From Moniliella sp. 'wahieum' (lineage: Eukaryota; Basidiomycota; Moniliellomycetes; Moniliellales; Moniliellaceae), in contig RSEE01000064.1 in NCBI GenBank assembly GCA_003971905.1, positions 124,001 through 188,000 of the forward strand: a stretch of 64,000 nt of DNA, in the 5' to 3' direction. Shown in pieces: positions 45,197 to 55,957 of this stretch. The notes below the pieces were generated by a model that saw nothing but the letters and a program-made list of their open reading frames with translations, made no database searches and was not told where the DNA came from. A program made the translations under genes and the position numbers. How positions within the stretch are numbered: the first letter of the stretch is position 1; each line of letters starts with the position of its first letter.

Positions 45197-46191
45197 TCAC
45201 AGCTCGGCCAGTAGCATCGCACCCAACGACTGCACGACCTGGTCGCCCATAGCGTTCTCCACTTGGTCCTCCAGGTGACGTTTGGGATCTTGTTGCCCAC
45301 GTGCCTCGTCTTGAGCTGTTCGGGAGTGAGCGTGCTCTCCTCCTGCACCGACTTGTTGTACTCTTCCGATAGCTTGAGCATCCGCTCAATCGCCTTGGTG
45401 TTGCCCTCCTTGTGTGCACCCCAGTCGCGCAAGCGTAGACCCTCGGTCCAGTTGCGCTTGTGTAGGTTGTTGAGCATGGACTGTTCCAGCTCGGTCTTGC
45501 GGTAGTTGATGGCCAACGAACAGTACTGCCGGTTCAACCCGTGAATCAAGGCTTGGATCGAAGGTTTGTTGAGATGGCCCACATTCGATGTCGTCTGCCG
45601 CGCCTCCTGGCCCAACATCATCGCTTGGCTCGAGATGAGGCGGAACGCATCGATTACGACTTTGCCCTTGACCGACTGGATCGGGTCCACGACCACTGCC
45701 ACCGCACGCGGGTTGAGCTGCTCAAAGCTCTGCTGGGTGTTGCAGTCGACACTCGAGAGCCAACAGCCAAAACCGGGATGAGAATGGTACCACCCCACCA
45801 CCGTTTCAGGTCGGCCAGTTTGCTTGAGCATGTCAAGCATCTTGGCTTGGAACGCTGGGTCCACCGCTTCAACCGACACCCCGGTCCCCGATTGAGGCAT
45901 GGCAAACACATCGATCACCGTCACTGTGTAGTCGTCAACAAACTCGCCCAGCATCAGGCCCATGACTTCCATCGGTACCCCTGCACGGCCATGCTTCAGC
46001 ATCTTGAGCAATGCCAAGGACGAAATGTACACCGTCTCGGCATTGTCGTCTTGCGGCTGGCAACAGTGTCCAGTGTAGCACGTTAGCTCCCGTTCATGTG
46101 TGTCCCCCCTGAGCGCTCCGAAAGAAATACGCACCATCTCGCCCCCAGCAGGGGCGGCGCCCATGTCAGCACCAAATCCACGGAAATCCAT
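45197..46191 (-). CDS. RPN11: 26S proteasome lid deubiquitinase Rpn11 (JAMM protease)
   Basis: The zinc metalloprotease of the proteasome lid that removes ubiquitin chains from substrates. The start at 46191 gives [19 protein letters not shown]. An intron at 46057-46134 (78 nt, GTGCGT, GCTAAC branch) precedes [20 protein letters not shown]. The MPN+/JAMM elements are [17 protein letters not shown] (catalytic Glu region) and [17 protein letters not shown] (HxH-x7-S-x2-D). The long C-terminal half ([36 protein letters not shown]) is fully family-like. One missing base near 45288 (GG read as G) diverts the end; restored, it reads [20 protein letters not shown] and [10 protein letters not shown], stopping at 45197. 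The uncorrected frame runs on to 45163. About 305 residues, as usual. Confidence 0.97.
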
Positions 46192-48233
46192 CGTCAACAA
46201 GTCCAGGCCACAGCTGCTGTCCGGTCGGTGGTGGAGGAGACAATGGTACCGGGACCAACCCCTGGCTCACATCCCCACCGCGTCAGCTAGACGCGTAGGC
46301 GGAATGGGCGGAAATGGCCTCGTATATTTGAACATTGGTTTTTTCGCTGGTTGCCCGTCATGACGTAATAGGGACTGGTGAATGAAATCTAGTGCACAGA
46401 GAGAGCACACCACGCATCAGTCCATCAACCTGATACTTGAGGCTCTCTGTAGTGGATGTTACAGTGGGCGAACTATCTGCTGCTACGAAAGGGGGTCCCC
46501 TCTTCATCGTTTCCGGCATATATATTTTTTGGGATAATTGGCTCGCCTTCTCCATTGCATGACAAGCAGGGGATGAAAATGAGGGTTAACTGGTCCCGCG
46601 TGCCCGCCTCGGCCTTTTCATAACCTGCTGTGATGATCGTCCATGCTCCAGAGGTTTTGGTGTTAGGCCTGTGCCATCATAGGCAATGGGTCCGCTTGCA
46701 GAAGAACCGGGAAAATACATGGATGAGCCAAGAGACTGGCAGAGAAACGGATGCCCGGTTCTTATTAGATGGTGCTTTGGGGAAGTTCCTGTGGGGGTAT
46801 TTTGCCGCACCCTACTAGTATAGTCACAGATATGCATCACGCAGGTTGTCCGCGTGTATTACCTGATGGCACCTTTCTGCTCGGCCTCCCTGTCGGGCCC
46901 GAGGTCCTATAATTGCGGCGGTAAGAACCCCCTTCCAGATATCCCTTTTTCCTGGGTATACATCAAACACAGCTCAACACTCCTCCTCGTTGGGCCAGAG
47001 CTACTCGAACAGTGTGGATCCACATGATCGTGTATGTCCATTGTACGACATTCAATAAGGAGAACTCCCTACTACTATATGTGTAGCAAAAGTAAAATAC
47101 AGCCCAAAAGGTGTATGCACTATGGATACAGATAGCTGGTTTTTACCCACACAGGTTTGCTAGAGGAGGATACGCCTGTGTCAATCAACTCACTGTCTGC
47201 TTCTTTTTCACATTGTGTGGGCAGATGCGAAGAGAGGTCTCTCCCCGTGACCGGGTGACCTGAGGGCCGTCAAGGTACGCGTGATGGTGTCCCTCCACCC
47301 CCGCCCTTGAACTCTGAAAAACGATTATGTTGTCGGATTTACCCCCGTGGGCAAAAGGTACGGCATAGTATTGTTTGCACTCTCGCAGCGAACAAAGCAA
47401 AGAGACAAAAGAAGTTTTTCATCCGCCACCCTTTTCCCCACCCTGTCTCGTATCAAACAGGCAACAGTCTGATCCGCGTGAAGTAGGTATCAGTACCTGA
47501 CAGGGAGTACCATCGTATTTTGAACCCATCACAACATACAGTGAAAAAGGTACAAAGCAATCACATTGTCTCAGCTGTGCCCCCAATGATTAATTAGGGT
47601 AGCCCATACAGTGCCAGCGAGTATAACCATTCGGCCTGCCCAGGAAGGTCCCCACAGCAAATGGCCGTGAAACGCGGGTTCGCGGTACCTTTGAGAAAGG
47701 GATAACCATTTGGCCACGTGACAGAACTACTAGTATAGTCACCAGCACAGTAGGGTTCTAGTTGTTATACCATTGCTACTCCTTGTGGCAACCTGAAGTG
47801 TACAAACGTCTGTCCACTACGGCCCTCGCGTATTTGAGCCTTCTCGCGGCTCCAGGGTGGCACTACCAGACTGTCCTGTGAAAAAGTGCCTTCTGTTTTT
47901 CAATGTTTGCCCGCGGATTTTGCTAACAACTCTGCTCGTCCCCCTGTTGCTCCACTGCGGGTGCTCGGGGTGAGTGGTGGTTCCAGACAAGTCATTTGAC
48001 TTTGGCCTTCAGGCCTCAGGCCTCAGGATGGCTCTGCACCCTTTCTGACGGATACAGTGGCCTCCATGTCCAACATGCACCGTCACGGTTGTCTCTCTTC
48101 TGCACGCGCTGAACTAGGAAAAGAGAGAGCAGTAGCCATATAATCGAGCCCTTTCTCTCTTTTTCTTGCTTGCTTCGATCAGCTTTCTCCGACCTTTTCC
48201 ACAACCCACTTTCCTCTCCAACACACCCACGCC
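46192..48233. other. 2-kb intergenic region, more AT-rich
   Basis: No gene recognised on either strand. Composition is clearly more AT-rich than the rest, with few long frames. It lies upstream of both RPN11 (minus) and the ZIP transporter (plus), so it contains both promoters. Features seen: ACTAGTATAGTCAC twice (46815-46828 and 47731-47744), TTAATTA near 47592, and the TCA-GGCC array at 48009. A zinc-response element could be present, but I did not identify one. Confidence 0.6.
48009..48025 (+). repeat. 7-bp-period array TCA-GGCC
   Basis: TCA at 48009, 48016 and 48023 with GGCC between, about 210 bases before the ZIP start codon. Same unit as at 21176-21193. Confidence 0.95.
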
Positions 48234-49423
48234 ATGTCTGACGCTTCTGACGCTTGCAGCCAAGACCCGCCTTACCAAGGCGGGATCGGTCTCCGAATCG
48301 GATCTATTTTATCATCCTCGCCACTTCCCTCTTCGCGACCATGTTCCCGGTCGTCACCAAGCGCGTCCCCCAGGTTAACATCCCCGTCTGGGCCTACGAC
48401 ATTTGTCGCTACTTTGGCTCAGGTGTCATCTTGGCCACCGCCTTTATGCACTTACTCCAACCTGCTTCTGAGGAACTTGGCTCCCCCTGCCTCAACTCGA
48501 CCTTCCAAGGTTATCCATTCGCGTTTTTCTTCTGCCTCTTCTCAGCCCTGTACGTTCTCCTCCGTCGTCCTCGCCCTCGTCCCATTTCCTCTCTGTCTAT
48601 CATCGCAGCGGTACTGTGACTTGAGAGGGTTGCTATTAACCCGTCATGACTGTTATGTTTCTTTACCGTATACTAGCCTCATCTTTCTCATCGAGATGCT
48701 TGCCTTCCGCTGGGGCGCGAAACTGGCCAACAAGCTGGCTTACGATCCCCACCAGGGTGGACACCACCATGCCGCCGAGCACATCAACCCCCCCTTACTC
48801 CCGTGGGAGAGTACCATTCCTCACCTGTGGAGCCGCCTTCCGATACATCGGTGAAGAGAGATAAGCTCTCAGACGAGGAGAACTGGATTGCGGATGCCGA
48901 CTCGGAGCAACTGGATGCACAGTCAGGCAACGGTGCGTCGCAGATCATTGGTGTCGCTATCCTTGAGTTTGGTGTCATCTTTCATTCGGTCATTATTGGT
49001 CTTACACTTGGCTCCTCCAGTTCCCAGAGCGACTTTATTACGCTCTTTATAGTCATCATCTTTCACCAGATGTTCGAGGGACTGGACTGGGAGTCCGTCT
49101 GGCCTTTTTGCCACTCGAGAAGAGTTCCTGGCTGCCCTTCTAGGCGCATTGGCCTACCCTTGCGTCACCCCCATTGGCGAAGCAATCGGATTGGGCATTC
49201 GGCACACGTACAATGCCAACAGTGCACAGCCAACTACGTTGAAGGTACCCTTGATTCCATCTCGGCTGGCATTCTGTGCTACACAGCCTTTGTCGAGCTG
49301 ATTGCCCACGACTTTGTTTTCAATGACAAGATGCGCAAGGCGCCCATCTGGCTCCTCACCCTCGACATCTTTTATGTCTTCCTAGGTGCAGGGTTGATGG
49401 CATTGCTGGCAAAGTGGGCCTAA
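48234..49423 (+). CDS. ZIP-family zinc/iron transporter
   Basis: A plasma-membrane ZIP transporter, like yeast Zrt1/Zrt2, importing zinc (or iron). The start at 48234 (MSDASDACSQDPPYQGGIGL) is followed, after a one-base shift near 48302, by IYFIILATSLFATMFPVV, ICRYFGSGVILATAFMHLL and FAFFFCLFSAL. An intron (48550-48676, GTACGT) leads to LIFLIEMLAFRWGAKLANKL. The cytoplasmic loop has a short histidine cluster (HQGGHHHAAEH). Transmembrane helix 4 has FGVIFHSVIIGLTLGS and helix 5 has HQMFEGLGLG, the metal-pathway signatures. The end is LTLDIFYVFLGAGLMALLAK, stop at 49423. Frame changes lie near 48302, 48790, 49090, 49135 and 49243. About 350 residues. Confidence 0.95.
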
Positions 49424-50163
49424 TCCTCTTATTGTGTCTCCCCACATGACACTCAATTGCACTCGAGATTGGTGTTGTACGGGGCTTATCACACCTGTAT
49501 GAACCCACCACAAGGAAAAACATCCCGGCCCCCACCCCAGAAATCACCTTTTTGTCTCTCGATCTCATCCCCCCTCCCCCTCCCCCTTCTCTCCTATTGT
49601 TACGTTTTTGTTTGTTGGTTATGCCATGCGCGAGAGGGCCTACTTTGATATCGCCAGTTCCTGGCGTCTATACACCCCTTCTCGTGGGTTTCCCTTCCCT
49701 TTACTCTCTCACTTCACTTCACTTTGGTGCATGGTCCGTAGGGTTTTTGTGACACCACTGCGATATATGCTTTTGGGACGAATATGAGATAGCTGCAGTG
49801 CTCTTCTCATCATTCAATGATTATGGATAGCGTTTGGAAGACAAGCATCCCCCACGGTTATTAGCGCGAAACACTGGCAGAGAGCCCGTTCGAGAGGCAC
49901 AGAAGATAGATATGTAAAAGGCACACTCACTTATTGACTTGATGTGTTGGCATAGTCGCTGAATAGATTCCAGTGGGTCGTTTTCACTTTTCTTTTCGAG
50001 GTCGGAACCACAGCCAGAGGCGGCGCTTTTCCACAGCTCTCTCCCTCTGATCTCCAACTTGTTTTGAGGGTTGGCGGTGGCAGGCTGAAGGTATGTATTG
50101 TGTGAAGGGTCGTGCAAGTCTGGACGGCAGTTGGATGGCAAAATGGAAAAATAAACGTAAGGA
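49424..50163. other. Intergenic region between ZIP gene and tRNA-Ala
   Basis: No gene seen. T/C-rich in the left half (3' end of the ZIP gene), otherwise unremarkable. Minus-strand frames near 49821-50141 show no family features. Confidence 0.6.
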
Positions 50164-50235
50164 TGGACGAACAGGGAATTGAACCCCGGACCTCATGCAT
50201 GCTAAGCAAGCGCTCTACCCCTGAGCTATCCGCCC
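50164..50235 (-). tRNA. tRNA-Ala (anticodon AGC)
   Basis: Minus strand: acceptor GGGCGGA pairs with TTCGTCC, D arm GCTCAGGGGTAGAGC, anticodon loop TTAGCAT (AGC), T arm with GGTTCAATTCC, discriminator A. Length is 72 without CCA and there is no intron. The anticodon stem CTTGC/GCATG has one T-T mismatch, which is either real or a sequence error. Confidence 0.95.
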
Positions 50236-50537
50236 ATGATGGACGTGGGTCTGTTACTTGAGTAGGGTTAGTGGTCACGTGCACCCAAACCCAGTAGCAG
50301 GGTTGACTGGTTGGTTACGCCGTACGACCGGCCAAGAGCCGCAATGGCCGATGGCCACCCACCAATGCTCCCGCGGAGCAGCGTGTGCTGAGCCTGCGAG
50401 CCTGCGCTGAGACGAGGCGGATCGATCGATCGCTGATCAGATACCGAGTGCGCTGGCTTGCATGCACACGAGCAGCACTCACATCTCGTCGCCACCACCA
50501 CCTCGCCATCGCCACCGCCACGCGTCCTCTCTCCATC

Positions 50538-53375
50538 ATGGCGGCTGCCTCCGCGTCTGCGCTTGCCGCAGCCCCTCCCCCCTCCTCTTCCTCCCCGCGC
50601 CCAGCAAAGCGCCTGCGCCCCCAACTCAGCTGCGACACGTGCCGTGCCAGCAAGCTCAAGTGCGTGCCCCCTCCCCCTTCCCCCCGCTCTCCCTGCTCGC
50701 TGACCTCGCCTGCCCCTCCCTCTCCTACCCCCCCCTCCCGCCAGGTGCGACCGCGAGTCCCCATCTGTGCCACCGCGCCCATGGCCGCTCACCCAACCAG
50801 TGCACCCGCAACGGCATCCCTGTCCTCCATGCACCCCAAGTGCGCCGTCGCACCGCCCCCGCCCCCCCGACGACCCCCCACGAGCCGCATCCCATCGGCC
50901 CTTTCCCCGCCTCCCCTCCGTCCCGCCCCCACCTTTGCCCCTGCCCCCTACCTTGCCCCAGTCTCCCATCCGCCCCCATCCCTGCCATCCGACTCCCCCG
51001 CCGCGCCCTCGCCTTCCTCCCGCGGCGATCGCAGCGCTGCTTCCGTTGGCTCCGACACGCACCACCCCCCTGGAGTCAACCGGGACCCAACCAGCACCAT
51101 TGCGCCCGTTAACATGACCCAGCCTACATCCGAACTTGCCTGTCGGGCACGCAGGCTGCTGCCCCCCCGGCTGGGCAGATGGAAGCTGTACTGGAACTGT
51201 ACTGGTCCAAAATATCTGTCGCTGCGCCCTCGTATGACCCACACCTGATGCTGCAACGCACACGCGACCTGTACCTTCTCCCCTTGGGAGAAGAGCCGGT
51301 GCAGGTGGGCAATTTGACCGGCATGACATTGCCCATGCTAGCGTGGCTGTGTGCTGCATGCTCTGCCGTCTTCCGCTTGGCTCAGCCCACCCGGCTGCTC
51401 ATCTGGGGGGTGGTGGACGATGCGTTTTGTGGCACGCAAAGCGTGTGAACTCAACACGCTTGCGCGCGAATGTCTCCGCCGAGCGGCGGCCGCGTTTGGG
51501 TGAAAAAGCGCTTTGCCCCATGCGTGGTTGCCCCGCTGCCTTGCTGCGTATTCAGGCGGGTGTGGCAATTGCCTTGGCAGCCTCGTGTGGCGCCCCAGCC
51601 CGGATGCAGTGAAGTGTTGGACGTAGCCATCCGCTGGGCCCGCCAAGCTGGACTGGACAAGATGGGCAAGATAAGCGAACGACCGCGCACGCTGCATGAG
51701 TACGAAAAGGCGGGATGTTGGCTGGCGTTGGTGTGTACCGACTGGCGTGCGGCTCCTTACATGGGCTGCTACACCATCTTCCCGCAAACCTTCTCGACCG
51801 AGTGGGACCTATCGATGGACGATTTAATTGAAGGCTATGCCCAGGCGGCCAAGACTGCGGGCCAAAAACGCAAGTTCTCTCGGATCTAAGCGAGGCGGAG
51901 CGCGCCCCCGAGGATGCGGATCAAGGGGCGGATGAGACCGAGGAAGCGGATGAGTTGCAAGAAGCGGACGAAGAACAGGAAGCGGATACGGCGCAGGAAA
52001 CCAACGAAGCTCCGACCGCTCGGAGCACATGTGGAGGCGTGGACGCCCATGCATCCATGTGGGTGTGGAAGTGGCAGATCCAGTTGGCCGACGAGGCGCG
52101 CAAGCTATGTGACTTGGGCGTGCACGATGCCTCACAACGGGTGAATGTGGGGTACGACAAGGTGGTGGAGCACGACCGGTGCTTGCAGCAGCAACTCTGC
52201 CAACGCCCTCCCGAGCTAAAGGTGGGCGAATGCAAGAAACAAGATCGAGAACCGGAGGTGCATGCTAAAGTGAAGCGCTTCCCCTGGCTGTTGATGCAAG
52301 CAGTTGCGATCACACTCCCATTACGCGCGATTCTTCTGTCGCTGCACATGCCTTATGTGCTGGGCGGGTACCAGGACTTGGCCCAGCCCGATTCGGGTCA
52401 AGCCTTGTCCATTACCGCCATGGAACAGAGTGTGCTCATTGTTCGTGCTGTCCAACGCGCTTCGACGAAGGACATTCTCCATCGTCAATGGTCTTTGCGA
52501 CACAGCCTTTTCAACGCCGGTCTTCTGCTCATTTGACCTTCTCCTGCGCACCTCCTCCCTCCTCGCCGCATCTACCCAGGCGGCGCATTCGGAACGCACT
52601 CCCTGGATGAAGAGGTAGCACTGGCGATCGAGTGCCTCGATGACTCTTCCTGGCGTCGCGGCCGGTCCGAGACGATCGACGTGCCGTGGGTGAACAACTC
52701 GGACTTCCCCTCGCACTGGGTCGCGACTGCTCAGGTTCCAATGGTGTGCCGGGTCCCATGGGAATGCAGCATTTTACCGGGGAACGACTGGAACGGTTAC
52801 TCGTTCTTGCCCTCAACCGGAACGGACAACAACAGGGCGATGGAGCACGCGCTGTGGATTCGTACATGCAAGCCTACACCACCGACCTCATCGGGCACCG
52901 TCGATCCATCCGCCGAGGCACGTCCCCTCTAGTATCTTACCTGCTGCACTTCGCTCCGTGCCTCGCGCCCAAGCGCTCGAATCTACTGCTCCCTCTACGG
53001 TCGACGTGTCTACCCTCGATCCAACTGCTACCACCTCTTCGTCCCATTGGTTCCCACCTCGGCTCCACCCGTTCCTCCCGCGTCCGATGAACCCCGGTTG
53101 GACTTACCACTGCCTCCTTCTTTCCCTCTTCGACCGGTTCCTACCGACTGGCCTACCGATTGGCCCCCGGAGCCGTCTGGGGCGCGACAAACGTCGCGAA
53201 TCTCTTGCAGTTTGCCGATTCCTCCACGGGCATTCCCGTCGACCAGATCCTCGCCGACCCGTTCCTGGTCAATTTGACCAACCGGAGTACCCCCATGTGT
53301 AACGATCTAACGGGGCAGTGGAATTGCAGCTGCTGGGCCGGTGAGCCGGTGAGGCGAGGCGTGTGTGGATCTTGA
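50538..53375 (+). CDS. Zn2Cys6 fungal transcription factor
   Basis: A fungus-specific regulator with an N-terminal zinc binuclear cluster. The start at 50538 gives MAAASASALAAAPPPSSSS, then RPAKRLRPQLSCDTCRASKL. An intron at 50660-50744 (GTGCGT) leads to KCDRESPS and, after a shift, HGRSPNQCTRNGIP. The CxxC pair around the third and fourth cysteines is disturbed by a frame break (50760-50780). Further on are ELYWSKISVAAPSYDPHLML, LTGMTLPMLAWLCAACSAVF (like the middle homology region of this class), WALVCTDW-like and YEKAGCWLALVCTDWRAAPY, an acidic E/A/D run (51905-52010) and the final VWGATNVANLLQFADSSTGI ... PFLVNLTNRS, stop at 53375. About 900 residues. Ten or more frame changes make the exon structure after 51000 uncertain. 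The target genes are unknown. Confidence 0.8.
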
Positions 53376-53650
53376 GTTATCGATTATCCAATGTATACTT
53401 TTGCTTGGTGTGATGTTAACGTCCGTTTTGTCTTGTTTGTGCTTTAGGACTTAGTCGAGATATAGATTGAGATAAAGAAGCATAGGGGGAGGAGGCCGCT
53501 TCAGTCGCTTTCGTTGATCATAGGAACACTTCTATCTTAGGGTATATTGACCCGCATGGGAAGAGTGGGCGAGGTTGCTTTGGTGGGACGGGAATCTGTA
53601 CCGAGTAGAGGACTTTATTAGGTAAATCATTACTCAGTACATATTGGCCG

Positions 53651-53676
53651 TCAACGTCGTCAACGTTCAACGTTCA
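53651..53676 (+). repeat. 7-bp-period array TCA-ACGT
   Basis: TCA at 53651, 53660, 53667 and 53674; the last three are exactly seven apart with the self-complementary ACGT between. Looser TCA-GATC units follow to about 53740. Confidence 0.9.
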
Positions 53677-54245
53677 ACTCAGTTTTGAGAAGAAGGATCA
53701 GATCGATCAGATCGTCAGATTCATAATCTGAATTCAGGGGGTAGTATAGACGAAGACCGAACGCCAAGGTTTTGCTCAGAGGGGCCGTATCTTATAGGCG
53801 GAGTTAGGGCAACCTTAGCCCGGCCTTACGGGTACCGGTAATTGGTAAAGCCCTCTATAGAACGGCATTTCAGAAGGGCGATATGCTCGGTATCAGTCGG
53901 CAGAAAGGCGAAAAAGCCGCAGCACTCTAGTATTGTCAAGAGTTAATAAATCGGCTGAAATGGCCTGCACTTTTTACCTCAGCTGCCCCGTGACACGTTC
54001 CCAGCCACCCGCAGCCAGAGTATCGGTGATATTATTTGCCCTCTCCAGCGTGGAAGGGTTCCAGCGTGGAACGGTGGACCGGGGAACGGTGGCTACGGTG
54101 GCGATGGTGGGCCGGGGAACGGTGGCTAAGGTGGCGACCAAGTACCAAGCTGGGGCAGCTGACCGGGCCGTAGGCCCGGTGGTCTCCTCGTCTAACATAA
54201 AAGGGGAGGGGCAATACCTGACTATAATAGGCCCGACTAGTCCAG

Positions 54246-54288
54246 TGACTGTGACTAGAGTGACTAGTGACCAGTGACTAGTGACTAG
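54246..54288 (+). repeat. 7-bp-period array TGA-CTAG
   Basis: TGA at 54261, 54268, 54275 and 54282, with CTAG, CCAG, CTAG and CTAG following. Less regular units start at 54246. Confidence 0.95.
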
Positions 54289-55226
54289 AGACTGTGGTGC
54301 CTATGCTTTGGCCCGGTTCTTCCTGTAGTTACTAGCTTCTTTGACTTGTCATTTGACTAATCAGTACGTCACTATACTGAACTGTAGTCGCCTTAGCCCT
54401 CCCCCATGCTCCATGCCGCATTCTGCGTGTCATCGAGACGCATAAAATTCCATTCATTTTGGACACGACGGTGCTGCGACACTCGCCCTTCAACAGCCAC
54501 TCAGGTCGACAGATAGTACAGCGGGGCTTTCAGTCTATAGCACACAGGTTCTTGTTGTTCCGGTTACCCCAACGAGATGGAGAAGAGGTGGAGGCAAGTT
54601 TGATTATTGGTCAATTCAGAGGCATAGAAGAGATATGTACTACTTGTTCCTTAGTTTGATATGCGGGTTTAGTGATAATCCTCTCGCTCATCTTTCGTCA
54701 TCATGCATCAACGTGCATTGTTTGATTCCCCTATCCTCTTTCTCATCTCGGTAGGGACTACACGAACCCTTTCGCGTATCAGCCTTCAGCCTCAGAGCGC
54801 TCAGTGGCTCAGCTTGTCGTGTGCTGCTGTCGCTTGCTGGAAGAATCAACTGGATTTCCTGGCAACGGAGGCAAGAAAAGCAGGGGCATTCCGTGCAATG
54901 GCCTCAGTTGTTTGAAGTCCTGGTAAGCGCCAAGCAAGGCTAATGCGCGTCAAGCTTCAAGAGAGATCCAAATGGATTCGGACCTGCTACAGTGTATACG
55001 TATACCCAGTCCAGAGGCTGAAGCGCGGAAGCAGGCGACTGAGAGGCCTCGGACTGCGATGAGGCACGAGCAGGCTCCCTCATGGAAACAAGGCAATATT
55101 GACCCGACTGGGGGACCACAGCCCCACCAGCCTGGCACACCCGAGCCAAAAAGTCTGCCGAAGCGCAGCGCCACGGTTACTACATGCTGGATACCCACGC
55201 GGGGCCCAACAGGGCCCACCCAGAGG

Positions 55227-55957
55227 CTAGCGCCGCACCGCTTCACTGTGGTCTCCGCGCTCCCATGGCTGCAATGGCCAAGGTGTGCGGAGTCCCGTCA
55301 ATATCAATGCGTCACTGCACCAGGAGCATCTTGCCGGGCGGCGGGGCGAGTAGAAGACGTGTGTATGGGCCAAGGCGGGCAGAGAACGCAGGTCGGGGAA
55401 GCGGCGCTCGAGCTCGGCAAACACGTGTGCGGCGAGGTCGCTAAAGCGGGAGATGGGCAGGTTGGCTAGCTTTTGGCGAGCATGGCTGCGCTTGGGATGC
55501 AAGTCGTGGTGGGGCGGGAGCACGAGAGGCGAGGGCAGGAGGCGGCGCAGGTGCTCGTCGTACACGTCGGTGGAGAGCTCGGCCAACTGCTGGCGGCTGA
55601 GACGGGCGAGCTTTTCGCGCGCCCTGGAGCAGCCGACGCGTTCGGCTGGCAGAAGGTGGGCCGTCAGTGGCGCGAAAGGGCAGGGGCGAAAGGGCAGGGG
55701 GCGAAAGGGCAGGGGGCGAAAGGGCGGGGGGCGAAAGGGCAGGGGGCGAAAGGGCAGGGGGCGAAAGGGCAGGGGGCGAAAGGGCAGGGGGAGAGGAGGG
55801 GACATACGCCGGTCGAGGTGGTGGTGGAGGAAGTGGTAGAGAGGGCGTGGTAATGGACCTGGGCGAGACGGTGTAGGGCGTCGTGGTCGGGAGCGACGTC
55901 GGGGGCGGGCCTGGCGGACACGGCGGACACAGCGGACGCGTCGTCGACGGTCTGCAT
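55227..55957 (-). CDS. Spa2 homology domain (SHD) protein, apparently short
   Basis: Two SHD (GIT/Spa2) repeats are clear: RAREKLARLSRQQLAELSTD with VYDEHLRR, and HARQKLANLPISRFSDLAAH with VFAELERRFP. They are separated by LPPHHDLHPKRS, as in Spa2, the polarisome scaffold of hyphal tips and bud sites. The start at 55957 (MQTVDDASAVSAVS) leads to LAQVHYHAL and, after one shift, FLHHHLDR, matching the Spa2 N-terminus. A possible intron at 55646-55807 (GTATGT, 162 nt) holds a 15-bp minisatellite; it is a multiple of three without stops, so it can also be read through. After ERRFPDLRSLPALAHTHVF the frame soon ends (55227). The 800 or more residues of a normal Spa2 are missing, so this is a truncated copy or a short paralogue. 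Confidence 0.8.
55672..55790 (+). repeat. 15-bp minisatellite GCGAAAGGGCAGGGG x8
   Basis: Eight units (first 14 bp, one with a G for A), inside the candidate intron of the Spa2-like gene. On the coding strand each unit reads Pro-Leu-Pro-Phe-Arg when translated. Confidence 0.97.

Larger units (their letters stand above)
53376..55226. other. Intergenic region, 1.85 kb
   Basis: No gene recognised. It holds two 7-bp-period arrays (listed), a GGGGAACGGTGGCTA repeat near 54078-54130 and CCTTATAGGC/GGCCTTAC-like stretches around 53800. The region downstream of the Spa2-like fragment would hold the missing rest of that gene, but shows no coiled-coil or other coding signal. Confidence 0.55.

Noticed and set aside
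54950-55246. Continuation of the Spa2-like gene
   Set aside because: The minus-strand frame lacks coiled-coil or SHD features, and its composition matches surrounding non-coding DNA.
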